Below are positions 8,474 through 16,988 of a DNA stretch of 64,000 nt, one piece after another. The stretch is from contig DATEHI010000149.1 in assembly GCA_035279665.1 (NCBI GenBank), forward strand, positions 39,215-103,214, given 5' to 3'. The translations under genes were made by a program, and so were the position numbers. How positions within the stretch are numbered: the first letter of the stretch is position 1; each line of letters begins with the position of its first letter. Origin of the DNA: CF-13 sp035279665 (GTDB lineage: Bacteria > Chloroflexota > Dormibacteria > CF-121). The notes beneath the pieces were generated by a model, which was not told the DNA's origin, made no database searches, and was given only the letters and a program-made list of their open reading frames with translations.

Positions 8474-8980
8474 GTGCCGGTTCGCATCAGGTCGCGTTGG
8501 CGGTTAGCGTGGATGGCCCTGGCGATCGGGCTGTTGGTGGCAGCCGCCGATCAGGCCAGTAAGGCCTGGGCGCAGGCATCGCTTCGGCCTGAGCATGAGG
8601 TCACGGTCATCCCCGGTTGGCTGTGGTTCAAACTGACCGGCAACTCGGGCGCCACCCTTGGCCTTCTGCGTGGTCATAACCTGCTCTTTGTGGTGGCGTC
8701 CACACTGGTGGTCGTTGCCGTCGCCGCCATCGTGCTGCGCGGCGCACCGGGCGTGCTCGGCGCCGCCGCCCTCGGCGCGGTGGCCGGCGGAGCCACCGGC
8801 AATCTCATCGACCGCTTGCGCCTGGGGAGCGTCGTCGACTTTATCGAAGTCCATCTCTGGCCGACCAACTTCAACCTGGCCGATACCGCGATCCGCCTGG
8901 GCGTCGTCGTCTTTATCCTGACGCTGCTCCTCGACCGGCGCTGGCGATCGCGAGCCGGCGGGCGCAACCCTACCGGTTAG
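8474..8980 (+). CDS. lspA: lipoprotein signal peptidase (signal peptidase II)
   Basis: A 168-residue polytopic membrane aspartyl protease that removes signal peptides from prolipoproteins. It starts at GTG 8474 and has four membrane helices. Conserved boxes are D26 in AAADQASK, GNSGATLG (56-63), GNLIDRLRLGSVVDFI with catalytic D113, and FNLADTAIRLG with catalytic D137. Its substrates in this window would include the GH3 lipoprotein at 53.6-54.8 kb. It is 8 bp behind the DUF5667 gene and its last 4 bp overlap the convergent gene. Confidence 0.95.
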   Translation: MPVRIRSRWRLAWMALAIGLLVAAADQASKAWAQASLRPEHEVTVIPGWLWFKLTGNSGATLGLLRGHNLLFVVASTLVVVAVAAIVLRGAPGVLGAAALGAVAGGATGNLIDRLRLGSVVDFIEVHLWPTNFNLADTAIRLGVVVFILTLLLDRRWRSRAGGRNPTG

Positions 8981-9906
8981 TTGCCGGCCGCGGTCTTCAT
9001 GTCCCGGTTGTAGGCGTCGAGCAGCGGCTGGAAGAGTGCTTTGCTCGCGGTGTCAGCCGAGGCCCAGTCGTACTTGTCCAGAACGGCGGCGTCGGCTTCG
9101 AGCGCGGTCGCGGCCTTTTGAGCCCTCGCGGCGTCGTTCGCATCGGCCGCCGCAACCAGGTCCTGGAGGTCAGTCAGCACCTGCTGGATCGACTTCAGGG
9201 CGGGTCCGAGCTCGGCTGGGACGGCTGGTGGCTGGGCTAGCGTAATCGCCTTCTGCATGTTGGCGCCGGTGCCAGGCAACTGCGCCTTCACCCCGGCCAG
9301 GTCGTTCGCGGTCCCCGCCTGCCCAATCGCCTCAAAGCCCGCCATCGCATCGAGGAATGGATCGAGGAAGGCGAACTCCTTCGTATAGAGATCGATGCCC
9401 TTCTGGGCCGTGTTCAGTGCCGACAATGCAGCCTCGACCCGCCGACGATGCCGGTCGAGAGTACCCTGCTCGGGCAGCGTCAGAAGCGAACTCTTCAGGT
9501 CAGGACGGACGTGCAGCAGGGCGGTGCGATCGCTTAAGACCAGCGCCTGCCATTTCGCGACCTTCTCCTTATCGGTCGCCAGCCCCGCCTTCACCGTCGG
9601 GATGGTGGCGTTGCCGGACTTGAGATCGATGCCATTGAACGGATCGTTGTTGAAGCTGTCGACCATATCGTTGTTGTGGCTGACCGCCGTGTCCAGGGCG
9701 GTGTCGGCCCGCGCAACCGGGCCGCCTGCCGCCGCGGCCCCGCCGAGAACGTAGCCGATGATCAACAGAAAGACCAGCGCAATCCCTCCAATGATCGGCC
9801 AGCGGCGCCCCGATCCCCGGCGCGCGACGTCGGGGGCCGGCGGCGGAGGCCCCTCTGGGGCGATGGCTGGCGTCGATTCGATCCCTGGTCCGGCTGACTC
9901 TGTCAC
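8977..9906 (-). CDS. single-pass membrane protein with helical extracytoplasmic domain, unknown
   Basis: The frame is open from 10359, but GTG 9906 with GGGGAGGG upstream gives a sensible protein; the extra N-terminus would cross a divergent promoter. The 309-residue product has a Pro-rich cytoplasmic head, one membrane helix near residues 35-55 (IIGGIALVFLLIIGYVLGG) and a long Ala/Leu/Lys-rich helical region without cysteines. I do not recognise a family. The arrangement resembles surface-exposed helical-bundle proteins of unknown role. Confidence 0.6.
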   Translation of the reverse strand: MTESAGPGIESTPAIAPEGPPPPAPDVARRGSGRRWPIIGGIALVFLLIIGYVLGGAAAAGGPVARADTALDTAVSHNNDMVDSFNNDPFNGIDLKSGNATIPTVKAGLATDKEKVAKWQALVLSDRTALLHVRPDLKSSLLTLPEQGTLDRHRRRVEAALSALNTAQKGIDLYTKEFAFLDPFLDAMAGFEAIGQAGTANDLAGVKAQLPGTGANMQKAITLAQPPAVPAELGPALKSIQQVLTDLQDLVAAADANDAARAQKAATALEADAAVLDKYDWASADTASKALFQPLLDAYNRDMKTAAGN

Positions 9907-10050
9907 GTATACCCTCCCCGGCCGCAAAGCGGCCATTCCAGAAGTCAGACTCACGCAAATCTCATGAGGTGTCAAGAGCCACTCGGCGCGATCAATCTTG
10001 CCAGCGTCTGGACCGCGGGCTAGGCTTGAGGGCAGGAGGAAGCAACCAGA

Positions 10051-10548
10051 GTGGATCGCCTGCCTGCGCCCGCCCGGGAGTCGGACCCGATCGTCCAGAC
10101 CACCCATGTCCGCGAGATGGCGGCCAACCTGCTGCTGGGACGCGCGCTCCAGATGCTCGAGGCGGCATGCGGCATGGTCGTGTTCTGGGACGCGGATGGC
10201 CGGTGGAACCGGGACAGCTTTGCCCTGCCCGGACGGCCCGACCGCCTGGAGGAGCTCGCGCCGGTCCTCGAGGCGCTGCTCGAGTGGACCCTCTACACGG
10301 AAAAACCGGTCGTGATCCACGACCTGCGACAGAGTCGCTGGTCCCAGCACCTGCTTCATGGCGCCGATCCCCCCGCCGGCGCGGCGGCCGCGACGCCGAT
10401 GGCGCAGCGCGGCGCGATCTGGGGGGCGATTGCCGTCTACCGAGCCGAGCCGCTGGCTACGGGCATGGACCTGCTCGGGCAGCTTGCCCAGGTGGCGACC
10501 GAGCCACTGAGCTCGCTCGCCTCCGCCCGGCCGGAGGGCATCATTTAG
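10051..10548 (+). CDS. GAF-like sensory domain protein
   Basis: A 165-residue cytoplasmic protein starting at GTG 10051, with GGAGGAAG 8 nt upstream. The pattern fits a stand-alone GAF domain: an N-terminal helix, then GMVVFWDADG, a central helix, KPVVIHDLRQSRW, AATPMAQRGAIWGAIAVYRAEP and a final helix. No ligand-binding residue can be identified by eye and no output domain is attached. It is divergent from the helical membrane protein. Confidence 0.6.
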   Translation: MDRLPAPARESDPIVQTTHVREMAANLLLGRALQMLEAACGMVVFWDADGRWNRDSFALPGRPDRLEELAPVLEALLEWTLYTEKPVVIHDLRQSRWSQHLLHGADPPAGAAAATPMAQRGAIWGAIAVYRAEPLATGMDLLGQLAQVATEPLSSLASARPEGII

Positions 10549-10610
10549 GGGCCCCTTCCGGTGTGAAAAAGCGGGGAGACAGTTACCGGCGCTCCGTATG
10601 ATGAGCCCCG

Positions 10611-11696
10611 ATGCGCGCTGACGAATCCGCGCGACGGCTCGCGGCGCTGCGAGGTCGACTGGTCGATCTCGAGCTCGACGGGCTGCTCGTAACCGGCCCT
10701 GAGAATATCCGCTATCTCTCCGGGTTCAGCGGCAGCCTGGGGTACCTGGTGATCGGCACCGGCGCGGCAGAAATCCTGGGCGATAGCCGCTACTGGCTGC
10801 AGATGGAAGCCGAAGCCCCTGGATTCACTCTGGTGCGATCGGGTCCCTCCCACGGCCTCTGGGCGTTGATCGCCGAGCGGCTCAAGGCGTTGCGCCTGCG
10901 CCGTGTCGGCTTCGAGTCGCAGCAGACCACGGTTGATCAACATCAGCGACTCGTGGCAGCCCTGCCGTCGGAGCTGACGCTGGTCCCTACGAGCGGGCTG
11001 GTGGAAGAGCTCCGCATCATCAAGAGTGCGCAGGAGGTCGCGCTGCTTCGCGCCGTCGCCTCGATCGCCGGTCGCGCCTTCGACCGGGTTCGCTCCGCCA
11101 TTCGCCCTGGGTTGCGCGAACGGGATGTCGCGTTCCTGCTGGAGCAGACCTTCCGCGAGCTGGGGGCCGACGGTGCGGCCTTCGAGACGATCGTGGCCGC
11201 CGGAGAACGGGGTGCGCTGCCCCACGGCCGCGCTTCCGACCGGGTGCTCGAGCGCGGCGACATGGTGGTGGTCGACTTCGGCGCGACCGCGGCCGGCTAC
11301 CACAGCGATACCACGCGGACGATCGTGATGGGTGAGCCGAGCACCGAGCAAGCCCGCGTGATCGAGGCGGTGCGTCAGGCCCAGCTCGCGTCCATGGCCC
11401 TCATGAAGCCGGGCGTGAGCGCGGACGCCATTGACCGCCGGGCCCACGAGGTGCTCGCCGGTGAGGCGCACGCCTTCGGCCACGGCCTGGGCCACGGGAT
11501 CGGATTGCAGGTGCACGAGCGGCCTTTCCTGTCGCCCACCGATCACACCGCCCTGCGTGCCGGCATGGTCATCACCAACGAACCCGGCATCTACATCCCG
11601 GACTGGGGCGGCGTTCGTCTCGAGGAAATGGTGCTCGTCACCGAGACCGAACCGGAGGTGCTGACGACGGCCTCCTTGGAGGTCGGTGTCGGATGA
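10611..11696 (+). CDS. Xaa-Pro aminopeptidase, M24 family
   Basis: A 361-residue cytoplasmic metallopeptidase that removes N-terminal residues preceding proline. The creatinase-like N-terminal domain spans about 1-135 (PENIRYLSGFSGS is characteristic). The pita-bread catalytic domain follows. Its metal ligands are D222 (VVVDFGA), D233 (YHSDTTRT), H295 (HGLGHGIGL), E324 (NEPGIYI) and E338 (VRLEE). The stop overlaps the next start (ATGA), so it is co-translated with the hydrolase gene. Start ATG 10611 fits the family N-terminus. Confidence 0.93.
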   Translation: MRADESARRLAALRGRLVDLELDGLLVTGPENIRYLSGFSGSLGYLVIGTGAAEILGDSRYWLQMEAEAPGFTLVRSGPSHGLWALIAERLKALRLRRVGFESQQTTVDQHQRLVAALPSELTLVPTSGLVEELRIIKSAQEVALLRAVASIAGRAFDRVRSAIRPGLRERDVAFLLEQTFRELGADGAAFETIVAAGERGALPHGRASDRVLERGDMVVVDFGATAAGYHSDTTRTIVMGEPSTEQARVIEAVRQAQLASMALMKPGVSADAIDRRAHEVLAGEAHAFGHGLGHGIGLQVHERPFLSPTDHTALRAGMVITNEPGIYIPDWGGVRLEEMVLVTETEPEVLTTASLEVGVG

Positions 11697-12352
11697 CGCC
11701 GGCGGAGGCCCTTCGAGAAAAGCTCGCGGTCTCCGTCTTTCCTGACGATCTCTTCGGTGAGAACTGCTATCTGATCCGGCGTCGCGACACCAGCTCCGCG
11801 CTCGCCGTCGATCCGGGGCTGCAGGTCGACCGCGTGCTGGAGCGGCTCGGTCAGGAGGGACTAACGCTGGAGCAGATCCTTGTGACCCACGGGCACATCG
11901 ACCACGTGGGCGGTGTGCCCGCCCTGCATAAGGAAACCGGTGCACCGATCGCCATGCATCCGGACGATCTCGCCATCCTCGATTGGGAGCGGTTCGCTCA
12001 GCTGCCCTTTGTGCCCAAGGGCTTTTCGCCGTTCTCCGTCGACACGCGGCTGGCCCACGATACGGCGCTGGCGTTCCACGACATCAGCCTGCGAGTCCTG
12101 CACACGCCGGGCCACACGCAGGGTTCGGTCTGCTTTCTCTTCGGGTTGGACTGCTTTGCGGGTGACACCCTGTTTCAGCGTGGCATCGGTCGGACCGACC
12201 TGCCGGGCGGCGATACGCAGAAGATCGTCTTCAGCATCCGCAACGTGCTCTACCGCCTGCCACCGAAGACCGTGGTCTATCCTGGGCACGGGACCAGCAC
12301 GACCATCGAAGAAGAGATGCTGCTGAATCCCTTCGTCCCCGCCGATCGCTGA
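11693..12352 (+). CDS. metallo-beta-lactamase-fold hydrolase, glyoxalase II-like
   Basis: A 219-residue protein with the metal motif THGHIDH (H66, H68, D70, H71), then HTPGHTQGSVCF, FAGDTLFQRGIGRTDLPGG and VYPGHGTSTTIEEE. These match the glyoxalase-II-like branch, which hydrolyses thioesters such as S-acylated thiols. At about 220 residues it lacks the C-terminal glutathione-binding domain of classical GloB, so its thiol partner may differ. It sits between the peptidase and a binding protein in a tight plus-strand run. Confidence 0.88.
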   Translation: MTPAEALREKLAVSVFPDDLFGENCYLIRRRDTSSALAVDPGLQVDRVLERLGQEGLTLEQILVTHGHIDHVGGVPALHKETGAPIAMHPDDLAILDWERFAQLPFVPKGFSPFSVDTRLAHDTALAFHDISLRVLHTPGHTQGSVCFLFGLDCFAGDTLFQRGIGRTDLPGGDTQKIVFSIRNVLYRLPPKTVVYPGHGTSTTIEEEMLLNPFVPADR

Positions 12353-13258
12353 ATGCGGATCGCGTCGCTGCTGCCCAGCGCCACCGAAATCGTCTGTTCG
12401 CTCGGCCTCGAGGACGAGTTGGTGGCTGTTACGCACGAGTGCGATTTCCCGGAGTCGGTGAAGACCAAACCGGTGCTGACAAGAAGTGTGCTCTCGGCGA
12501 GCAGCGGCGCGGAAGTGGACCGCCACATTCGAGAGCTCGTCCACCAGGGGAGCAGCATCTACGCGCTCGACGCCGACCTGCTGGCCGCGCTCCAGCCCGA
12601 CCTGATCTTGACGCAGGAATTGTGCGAGGTCTGCGCCGTCTCCTACCCAATCGTGGAACGGGCCGCTCGACGGCTGGGGTCGTCGCCGCAGCTCGTGTCG
12701 CTCGAGCCGCAGAGCGTCGAGGACGTCTTCCAGAACATCCTCTTCATCGGCCGCCTTGTCGGCCGGCCTGCAGTCGCGGAGGACGTCTGCGATGCCCTTC
12801 GCCGGCGCTTCGCGAGAGTCAAGCAGCGTGTCGCCGGGCGGCGTGCGCGACGAGTGGTCTGCCTCGAGTGGGTCGACCCACCCTTCAACTGTGGTCACTG
12901 GACACCGGGGCTCGTCACCATCGCTGGCGGCGACGAGCGGCTGGGGGTTGCGGGCCAACCCGCTCATCCGGTCCGTTGGGAGGAGGTGATGGAGGCCGAT
13001 CCCGAGGTCGTGGTGGTCATGGCCTGCGGCTTTTCCCTCGACCGCAGCCTGCGCGAGGTCGAGGCGGCAGCCGGCAACTTCGAGGCGCTCCGGGCACAGA
13101 CGTGGGTGGTCGACGGCAATGCCTTCTTCAGCCGTCCCGGTCCTCGACTGGTCGAGAGCGTGGAGATCATGGCGGGCATCCTCCATCCTGACGCCGTGGA
13201 TCCACCGCCGCTCTCCACGGCCCGGCTGCTCGTGCGCGCCGGCGACCGAGCCCGCTAG
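12353..13258 (+). CDS. BtuF-like periplasmic-binding-fold protein without signal peptide
   Basis: A 301-residue protein that begins MRIASLLPSATEIVCSLGL, the N-terminal strand-helix of the helical-backbone binding fold used by cobalamin and iron-siderophore binding proteins. Later segments (ALQPDLILTQELCEVCAVS, WEEVMEADPEVVVVMACGF) also fit. There is no signal peptide or lipobox and no permease or ATPase gene beside it, so it may be a cytosolic stand-alone member; these are often annotated cobalamin-binding protein. It starts immediately after the hydrolase stop and overlaps the convergent small gene by 4 bp. Confidence 0.8.
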   Translation: MRIASLLPSATEIVCSLGLEDELVAVTHECDFPESVKTKPVLTRSVLSASSGAEVDRHIRELVHQGSSIYALDADLLAALQPDLILTQELCEVCAVSYPIVERAARRLGSSPQLVSLEPQSVEDVFQNILFIGRLVGRPAVAEDVCDALRRRFARVKQRVAGRRARRVVCLEWVDPPFNCGHWTPGLVTIAGGDERLGVAGQPAHPVRWEEVMEADPEVVVVMACGFSLDRSLREVEAAAGNFEALRAQTWVVDGNAFFSRPGPRLVESVEIMAGILHPDAVDPPPLSTARLLVRAGDRAR

Positions 13259-13416
13259 CCGCCGAACGCGAAGCGGAAGAACGCGGCCGCGATCAGGATC
13301 AGCAGGATGGCGCCGCCGACCAGCAGGAGCAGCGCGGCCAGCGTGAACCCGATCGCCCGGCCGAAAGCGAGCCGCAGCTCGTCCTCCGCGGCGTGGTCGT
13401 CGCTTGCAGTGGTCAT
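13255..13416 (-). CDS. small single-pass membrane protein, unknown
   Basis: A frame of 53 residues from ATG 13416: a charged N-terminus (TTASDDHAAEDELR), then one long hydrophobic helix ending FFRFAFGG. The start overlaps the stop of the upstream minus-strand gene in the ATGA style, supporting real translation. A longer frame reaching 13629 is possible but Arg/Gly-rich and out of keeping. The function is unknown. Confidence 0.55.
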   Translation of the reverse strand: MTTASDDHAAEDELRLAFGRAIGFTLAALLLLVGGAILLILIAAAFFRFAFGG

Positions 13417-13862
13417 CGGAGTGACAATCTCGCCGCCCTTTCCACGCCGGGGGCGGCTGATGGGAATGGACCACGCGGCGGACCCAGATCGGACAGCGTC
13501 CAGCGGTCGACGATCGCCAGCCCCGCTTCGAGCTCCTGCACCAGGACGGACGACGGCGCACGCCGGTCGTAGACGCCGACCTTCTCCGACCGCAGCCGGC
13601 GCGTCTGCGCCGCGCGGTCGTCGAGCCACCAGGTCGCGCTGACGTCGAGGACATGGCCGGTGCGTTCCCGATAGCTGATGGTGAGAACCGCCTGGCCACC
13701 CAAACGGCGCGCAAAGCGAAGTTCCCAGGTGGGCTTCGCCCGGCGGTAGCGGTCGATCAGCAGGTCGTTCTCGCGGGCAAACGCCTCGATCGCCGGTGCC
13801 ACCAGCCGAAAGGCGTCCACAATCTCGGTCGGGATGGGGGAGAGCCGGGACACGGGTGCCAC
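13413..13862 (-). CDS. conserved-looking cytoplasmic protein, unknown
   Basis: A 149-residue product if GTG 13862 is used; the frame extends to 13958 but would then run through the divergent promoter region. The sequence (AIEAFARENDLLIDRYRRAKPTWELRFARRLGGQ, then ISYRERTGHVLDVSATWWLDD) looks like an alpha/beta protein with balanced charge. No known motif is recognised. It is translationally coupled to the 53-residue membrane protein downstream, so the two may act together. No clear Shine-Dalgarno sequence is seen, so the start is uncertain. Confidence 0.5.
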   Translation of the reverse strand: MAPVSRLSPIPTEIVDAFRLVAPAIEAFARENDLLIDRYRRAKPTWELRFARRLGGQAVLTISYRERTGHVLDVSATWWLDDRAAQTRRLRSEKVGVYDRRAPSSVLVQELEAGLAIVDRWTLSDLGPPRGPFPSAAPGVERAARLSLR

Positions 13863-13909
13863 GGTGCGAATTCTAGGTGAGGGTTGCCCGACTTCCGCCT
13901 GTAGAGTGG

Positions 13910-14329
13910 ATGCCAGTGGACTGGCCGGTAACGGATGTTGCCGACAAGATCCTGGCATCAGCCAGGACGATTGCTGTTGTCGGCCTCAGCCCGGATCCGC
14001 GTCGTCCGAGCCACGGTGTCGCGCGCTACTTGCAACGAGCGGGCTATCGAATCATCCCGGTGAATCCCAACGTCGCTGAAGTGCTTGGTGAGCGCGCCTA
14101 CGCGAGTTTGCGGCAGATCCCGGAGGCGGTCGACGTGGTCGAGGTCTTTCGCCGGTCGGAGTTCGTAGGAGCGATCGTGGACGACGCCATCGCCATCAAG
14201 GCGAGCGCAGTCTGGCTGCAGGACGGCGTCGTCGACGAGGACGCCGCCGCCCGGGCGCGCGATAGCGGTCTCGACGTGGTCATGGACGATTGCATGATGC
14301 GCCGCCATGCGGAGCGCCACCAGCACTGA
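13910..14329 (+). CDS. CoA-binding (Rossmann) domain protein, YccU-like
   Basis: A 139-residue protein whose TIAVVGLSPDPRRPSHGVARYLQRAGYRIIPVNPN segment is the nucleotide-binding loop of the CoA-binding family. ASAVWLQDGVVDEDAAARARDSGLDVVMDDCMMRRH near the C-terminus is also typical. ATG 13910 gives the usual family length; an in-frame GTG at 13877 would add 11 residues. Members bind CoA or acyl-CoA, but the physiological role is not established. It is divergent from the unknown gene at 13413. Confidence 0.88.
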   Translation: MPVDWPVTDVADKILASARTIAVVGLSPDPRRPSHGVARYLQRAGYRIIPVNPNVAEVLGERAYASLRQIPEAVDVVEVFRRSEFVGAIVDDAIAIKASAVWLQDGVVDEDAAARARDSGLDVVMDDCMMRRHAERHQH

Positions 14330-14341
14330 GAGGACGTCCCT

Positions 14342-15484
14342 CTAGGGGCGATGCGCCCGCAGGCGTGCTTCGGCGATCTCCTCGGCGGCGCGACGGTTCG
14401 AGACGGCTTGCCGCCTGGCTCGCTCGAGGAGCTCACGCGTCGTGCCCCGGAGCTGGCGGCTGGTGACCGCGAAGATCGAATCGAGGTTTGGCTCCAGCCG
14501 CTTTTCCAGCAGGCCGCAGAACAGAAACGCGGCGGCGGCGTTGGCGACGAAGTCCGGCAGGATCGTGATGCCGCGACCTTCCAGTTGCGCCTCAGCGTCG
14601 GCGGTGACCGGGTTGTTCGCAGCTTCAACCAGCAAGCGGCAGTTGATCTTCGCCTGGTTGTCGGCGCGGATCGCGTTCCCGATCGCCGCCGGGATTGCGA
14701 TGTCGACCCGATGGCTGAGCCAGGCCGGCTCCGGTTCGCAGCGCGTGCCGGGCTTCAGTCGTCGCCGGTCGACGCGGCCGAACCGGTCGCGGATCGAGAG
14801 CAGGTGGGGGACATCGAGGCCATTCTCGTCGACGATCGTCCCTTCGATGTCCGCCACCACGGTGATGCGAACCCCGGCGCGGTCCAGGTAACGCGCCGCG
14901 GCGCCCCCAACATTGCCAAATCCCTGGAGGGCGACCGTCGCGCCCTTCAGCGGCAGTCCGAGCACTTCGGTTGCCTCGGCGGTGCATTCCGCCACGCCGT
15001 AGCCCGCGATCAACTCGGTGATGGGGGCGCCCTCGCTCGTGAGCGCCAGCGCCTGCTTGACGCGGCTGAGCCCGGCGCCCCCTTCTGCCTTGAATCCGGC
15101 CTGGAGCGGATGGGTCAAGCCGGCGAGCTGGCAGGCCGCGATGATGTCGTCCTCGCGCGTGCCCAGGTCGGCCCCCGTGGCGTAGCGCTCGGCGATGAAC
15201 GGCCGGATGGCCTCGATGAAACCGCGCAACACCGCGGGCGCCTGCGGAGACGCCGGATCGCAGTCGATCCCCGATTTTGCGCCGCCATACGGGATGTCGA
15301 GGACGGCCATCTTGTGGGACATGGTGCGCGCCAGTTGGGTGACCTCGTCGACCGTGACGCCCGGACGCATGCGGATGCCACCGGAGCACATTCCGCCAAC
15401 CAGCCGATCGATGACGAACCATCCTCGGGCGCCGGTCGCCCGATCGTGCCACTCAGTCACCAGGTAGGGCGTCAGCGGCGGCAC
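14342..15484 (-). CDS. Glu/Leu/Phe/Val-type amino acid dehydrogenase
   Basis: A 380-residue NAD(P)-dependent oxidative deaminase. The dimerisation/substrate domain holds GGIRMRPGVTVDEVTQLARTMSHKMAVLDIPYGGAKSGI, including the substrate and catalytic lysines. The Rossmann domain follows (VALQGFGNVGGAAARYL, then VVADIEG). NNPVTADAEAQLEGRGITILPDF is the late family block. Substrate choice between glutamate and branched-chain amino acids cannot be settled by eye. The gene ends 12 bp from the convergent CoA-binding gene and begins just after the tRNA-binding-domain gene. Confidence 0.92.
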   Translation of the reverse strand: MPPLTPYLVTEWHDRATGARGWFVIDRLVGGMCSGGIRMRPGVTVDEVTQLARTMSHKMAVLDIPYGGAKSGIDCDPASPQAPAVLRGFIEAIRPFIAERYATGADLGTREDDIIAACQLAGLTHPLQAGFKAEGGAGLSRVKQALALTSEGAPITELIAGYGVAECTAEATEVLGLPLKGATVALQGFGNVGGAAARYLDRAGVRITVVADIEGTIVDENGLDVPHLLSIRDRFGRVDRRRLKPGTRCEPEPAWLSHRVDIAIPAAIGNAIRADNQAKINCRLLVEAANNPVTADAEAQLEGRGITILPDFVANAAAAFLFCGLLEKRLEPNLDSIFAVTSRQLRGTTRELLERARRQAVSNRRAAEEIAEARLRAHRP

Positions 15485-15486
15485 GC

Positions 15487-15834
15487 TCAGAAGACGCGAC
15501 CCCCCAGAGGGACGTCGACGCTGGGCTCGAGCAGCACCACGGCGCCATCCGGATCGGGTACGCCCAGCAGAAGCACCTCCGAGCGCACGGGACCAATCTG
15601 CCGCGCGGGAAAGTTGAGCACGGCGATGACCAGCTTGCCGCGTAGTCCCTCCGGCGTGTAGTGCACCGTCAGCTGGGCGCTGGAGCGCCGGACGCCGAGT
15701 GGGCCAAAATCGATGCGAAGCTTGTAGGCCGGCTTGCGGGCTTCTGGAAAGGGCTCGGCCTCGAGAACTCGGCCGACGCGCATGTCGACCCGCTCGAAGT
15801 CGGAGATATCAATGGTGGTCGCCTCGCCCAACAT
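15487..15834 (-). CDS. CsaA-like tRNA-binding domain protein
   Basis: A 115-residue stand-alone OB-fold domain: ISDFERVDMRVGRVLEAEPFPEARKPAYKLRIDFG is the EMAP-II/CsaA N-terminal block, and LVIAVLNFPARQIGPVRSEVLLLG the second. Such proteins bind tRNA and have been described as export chaperones. The size matches CsaA (about 110 residues). It precedes the amino acid dehydrogenase by 2 bp, so the two are likely co-transcribed. It is divergent from the class-V aminotransferase, with 23 bp between the starts. Confidence 0.88.
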   Translation of the reverse strand: MLGEATTIDISDFERVDMRVGRVLEAEPFPEARKPAYKLRIDFGPLGVRRSSAQLTVHYTPEGLRGKLVIAVLNFPARQIGPVRSEVLLLGVPDPDGAVVLLEPSVDVPLGGRVF

Positions 15835-15857
15835 GCCTAGTGTAGTGTGCCCAAGGT

Positions 15858-16988
15858 ATGCCGCTCACGCCGCAGGAGATGCGAGCGCTATATCCAATCA
15901 CGCGCCGCTACGCCTACCTCGATCACGCGTCCATCGCCCCGCTGGCGATCCCCGTGCGCTCCACGATGGACGTGTTCCTCGGCAGAATGACGGAGGAACC
16001 CTTCGACCTGGCGCACTGGGCGCGTTTTCGCGGTCAGGTTCGCGGCCGGGTCGCGGAGTTGCTGGCGGTCGGCCCGGAATCGATCACGTTTACGAAGAAC
16101 ACGACCGCGGGGCTTGGTCTCGTGGCGGCCGGTCTCGACTGGGAGTCGGGGGACAATATCGTCGGCGTCGATCGCGAGTTTCCCGCCAACATCTACCCCT
16201 GGATGGGCCTCAAGCGAAAAGGCGTCGAGCTCCGCCTCTACCGTCCCGCGCAGGGCCGGATCGACATCAAGACCCTGGTGCGGCTCTGCGATCAACGCAC
16301 TCGCGTGCTCGCCATCAGCGCGGTCCAGTTCTGGAGCGGGTTTCGGACCGACCTCGCGGCCCTCGGTGCGGCGCTCAAAGGCCGCGACGTCCTGCTCGTG
16401 GTGGACGCGATCCAGGCGGTCGGTGCCATGCGGCTTGACCTGTCCGCCGCACCCGTCGACTTCCTCTGTGCAGGGGCGCAGAAATGGTTGCTGGGCCCCA
16501 TCGGCGTCGGCTTCGCCTACGTCGGACCGCGGATGCTGGAGCGATTGACCCCGGTCACGATCGGCACGGACAGCGTGGTCCGTGACGAGGAGTACTTCGA
16601 CTACGACATCACGCTCAAACCGGACGCCCGCCGCTTCGAAGAGGCAGCGCCCAATTATCCCGGGATTCTCGGCATGGGCGCGGCGGTCAATCTCCTGTTG
16701 CGGGCCGGGCCGGCGGCGGTCGAAGACGTCGTCCTTCGGCTGGCTGACCGCTTGCGCGACGAGCTTCCCCGCCGGGGTTATGCGCTGGTGTTGAAACCTA
16801 CCCGGCCATCCGAACGTTCTGGCATTGTGTCGTTCCGCCATCCACGGATGGTCCCGGCCGAGCTGCACGCCCGCTTACGCGAGGCCGGCGTCATCCTCTC
16901 GCTGCGCAGTGATTTCCTACGCGCCTCGCCCCATTACTACAACAGCGACGAAGATCTCAATCGCCTGCTGGAGGCGCTTCCGCAGTGA
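15858..16988 (+). CDS. class-V aminotransferase-fold PLP enzyme
   Basis: A 376-residue PLP-dependent fold-type I enzyme. YAYLDHASIAPL opens the chain, TFTKNTTAGL binds phosphate, VVDAIQAVGAMRLD provides the cofactor Asp, and GAQKWLLGP holds the Schiff-base Lys (about residue 213). The C-terminal LRASPHYYNSDEDL is the class-V signature. The mobile-loop cysteine of cysteine desulfurases is absent: the segment reads SLRSDFLRAS. So sulfur or selenium transfer through a persulfide is unlikely. The substrate is unknown. The stop overlaps the next gene's GTG start (GTGA). Confidence 0.85.
   Translation: MPLTPQEMRALYPITRRYAYLDHASIAPLAIPVRSTMDVFLGRMTEEPFDLAHWARFRGQVRGRVAELLAVGPESITFTKNTTAGLGLVAAGLDWESGDNIVGVDREFPANIYPWMGLKRKGVELRLYRPAQGRIDIKTLVRLCDQRTRVLAISAVQFWSGFRTDLAALGAALKGRDVLLVVDAIQAVGAMRLDLSAAPVDFLCAGAQKWLLGPIGVGFAYVGPRMLERLTPVTIGTDSVVRDEEYFDYDITLKPDARRFEEAAPNYPGILGMGAAVNLLLRAGPAAVEDVVLRLADRLRDELPRRGYALVLKPTRPSERSGIVSFRHPRMVPAELHARLREAGVILSLRSDFLRASPHYYNSDEDLNRLLEALPQ

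Noticed and set aside
11861..13714. 617-codon minus-strand ORF opposite the hydrolase and BtuF-like genes
   Set aside because: Antisense shadow without recognisable motifs; plus-strand families are clear.
14351..15661. 436-codon plus-strand ORF opposite the amino acid dehydrogenase
   Set aside because: Shadow frame; the minus strand has an intact dehydrogenase and the CsaA-like gene.
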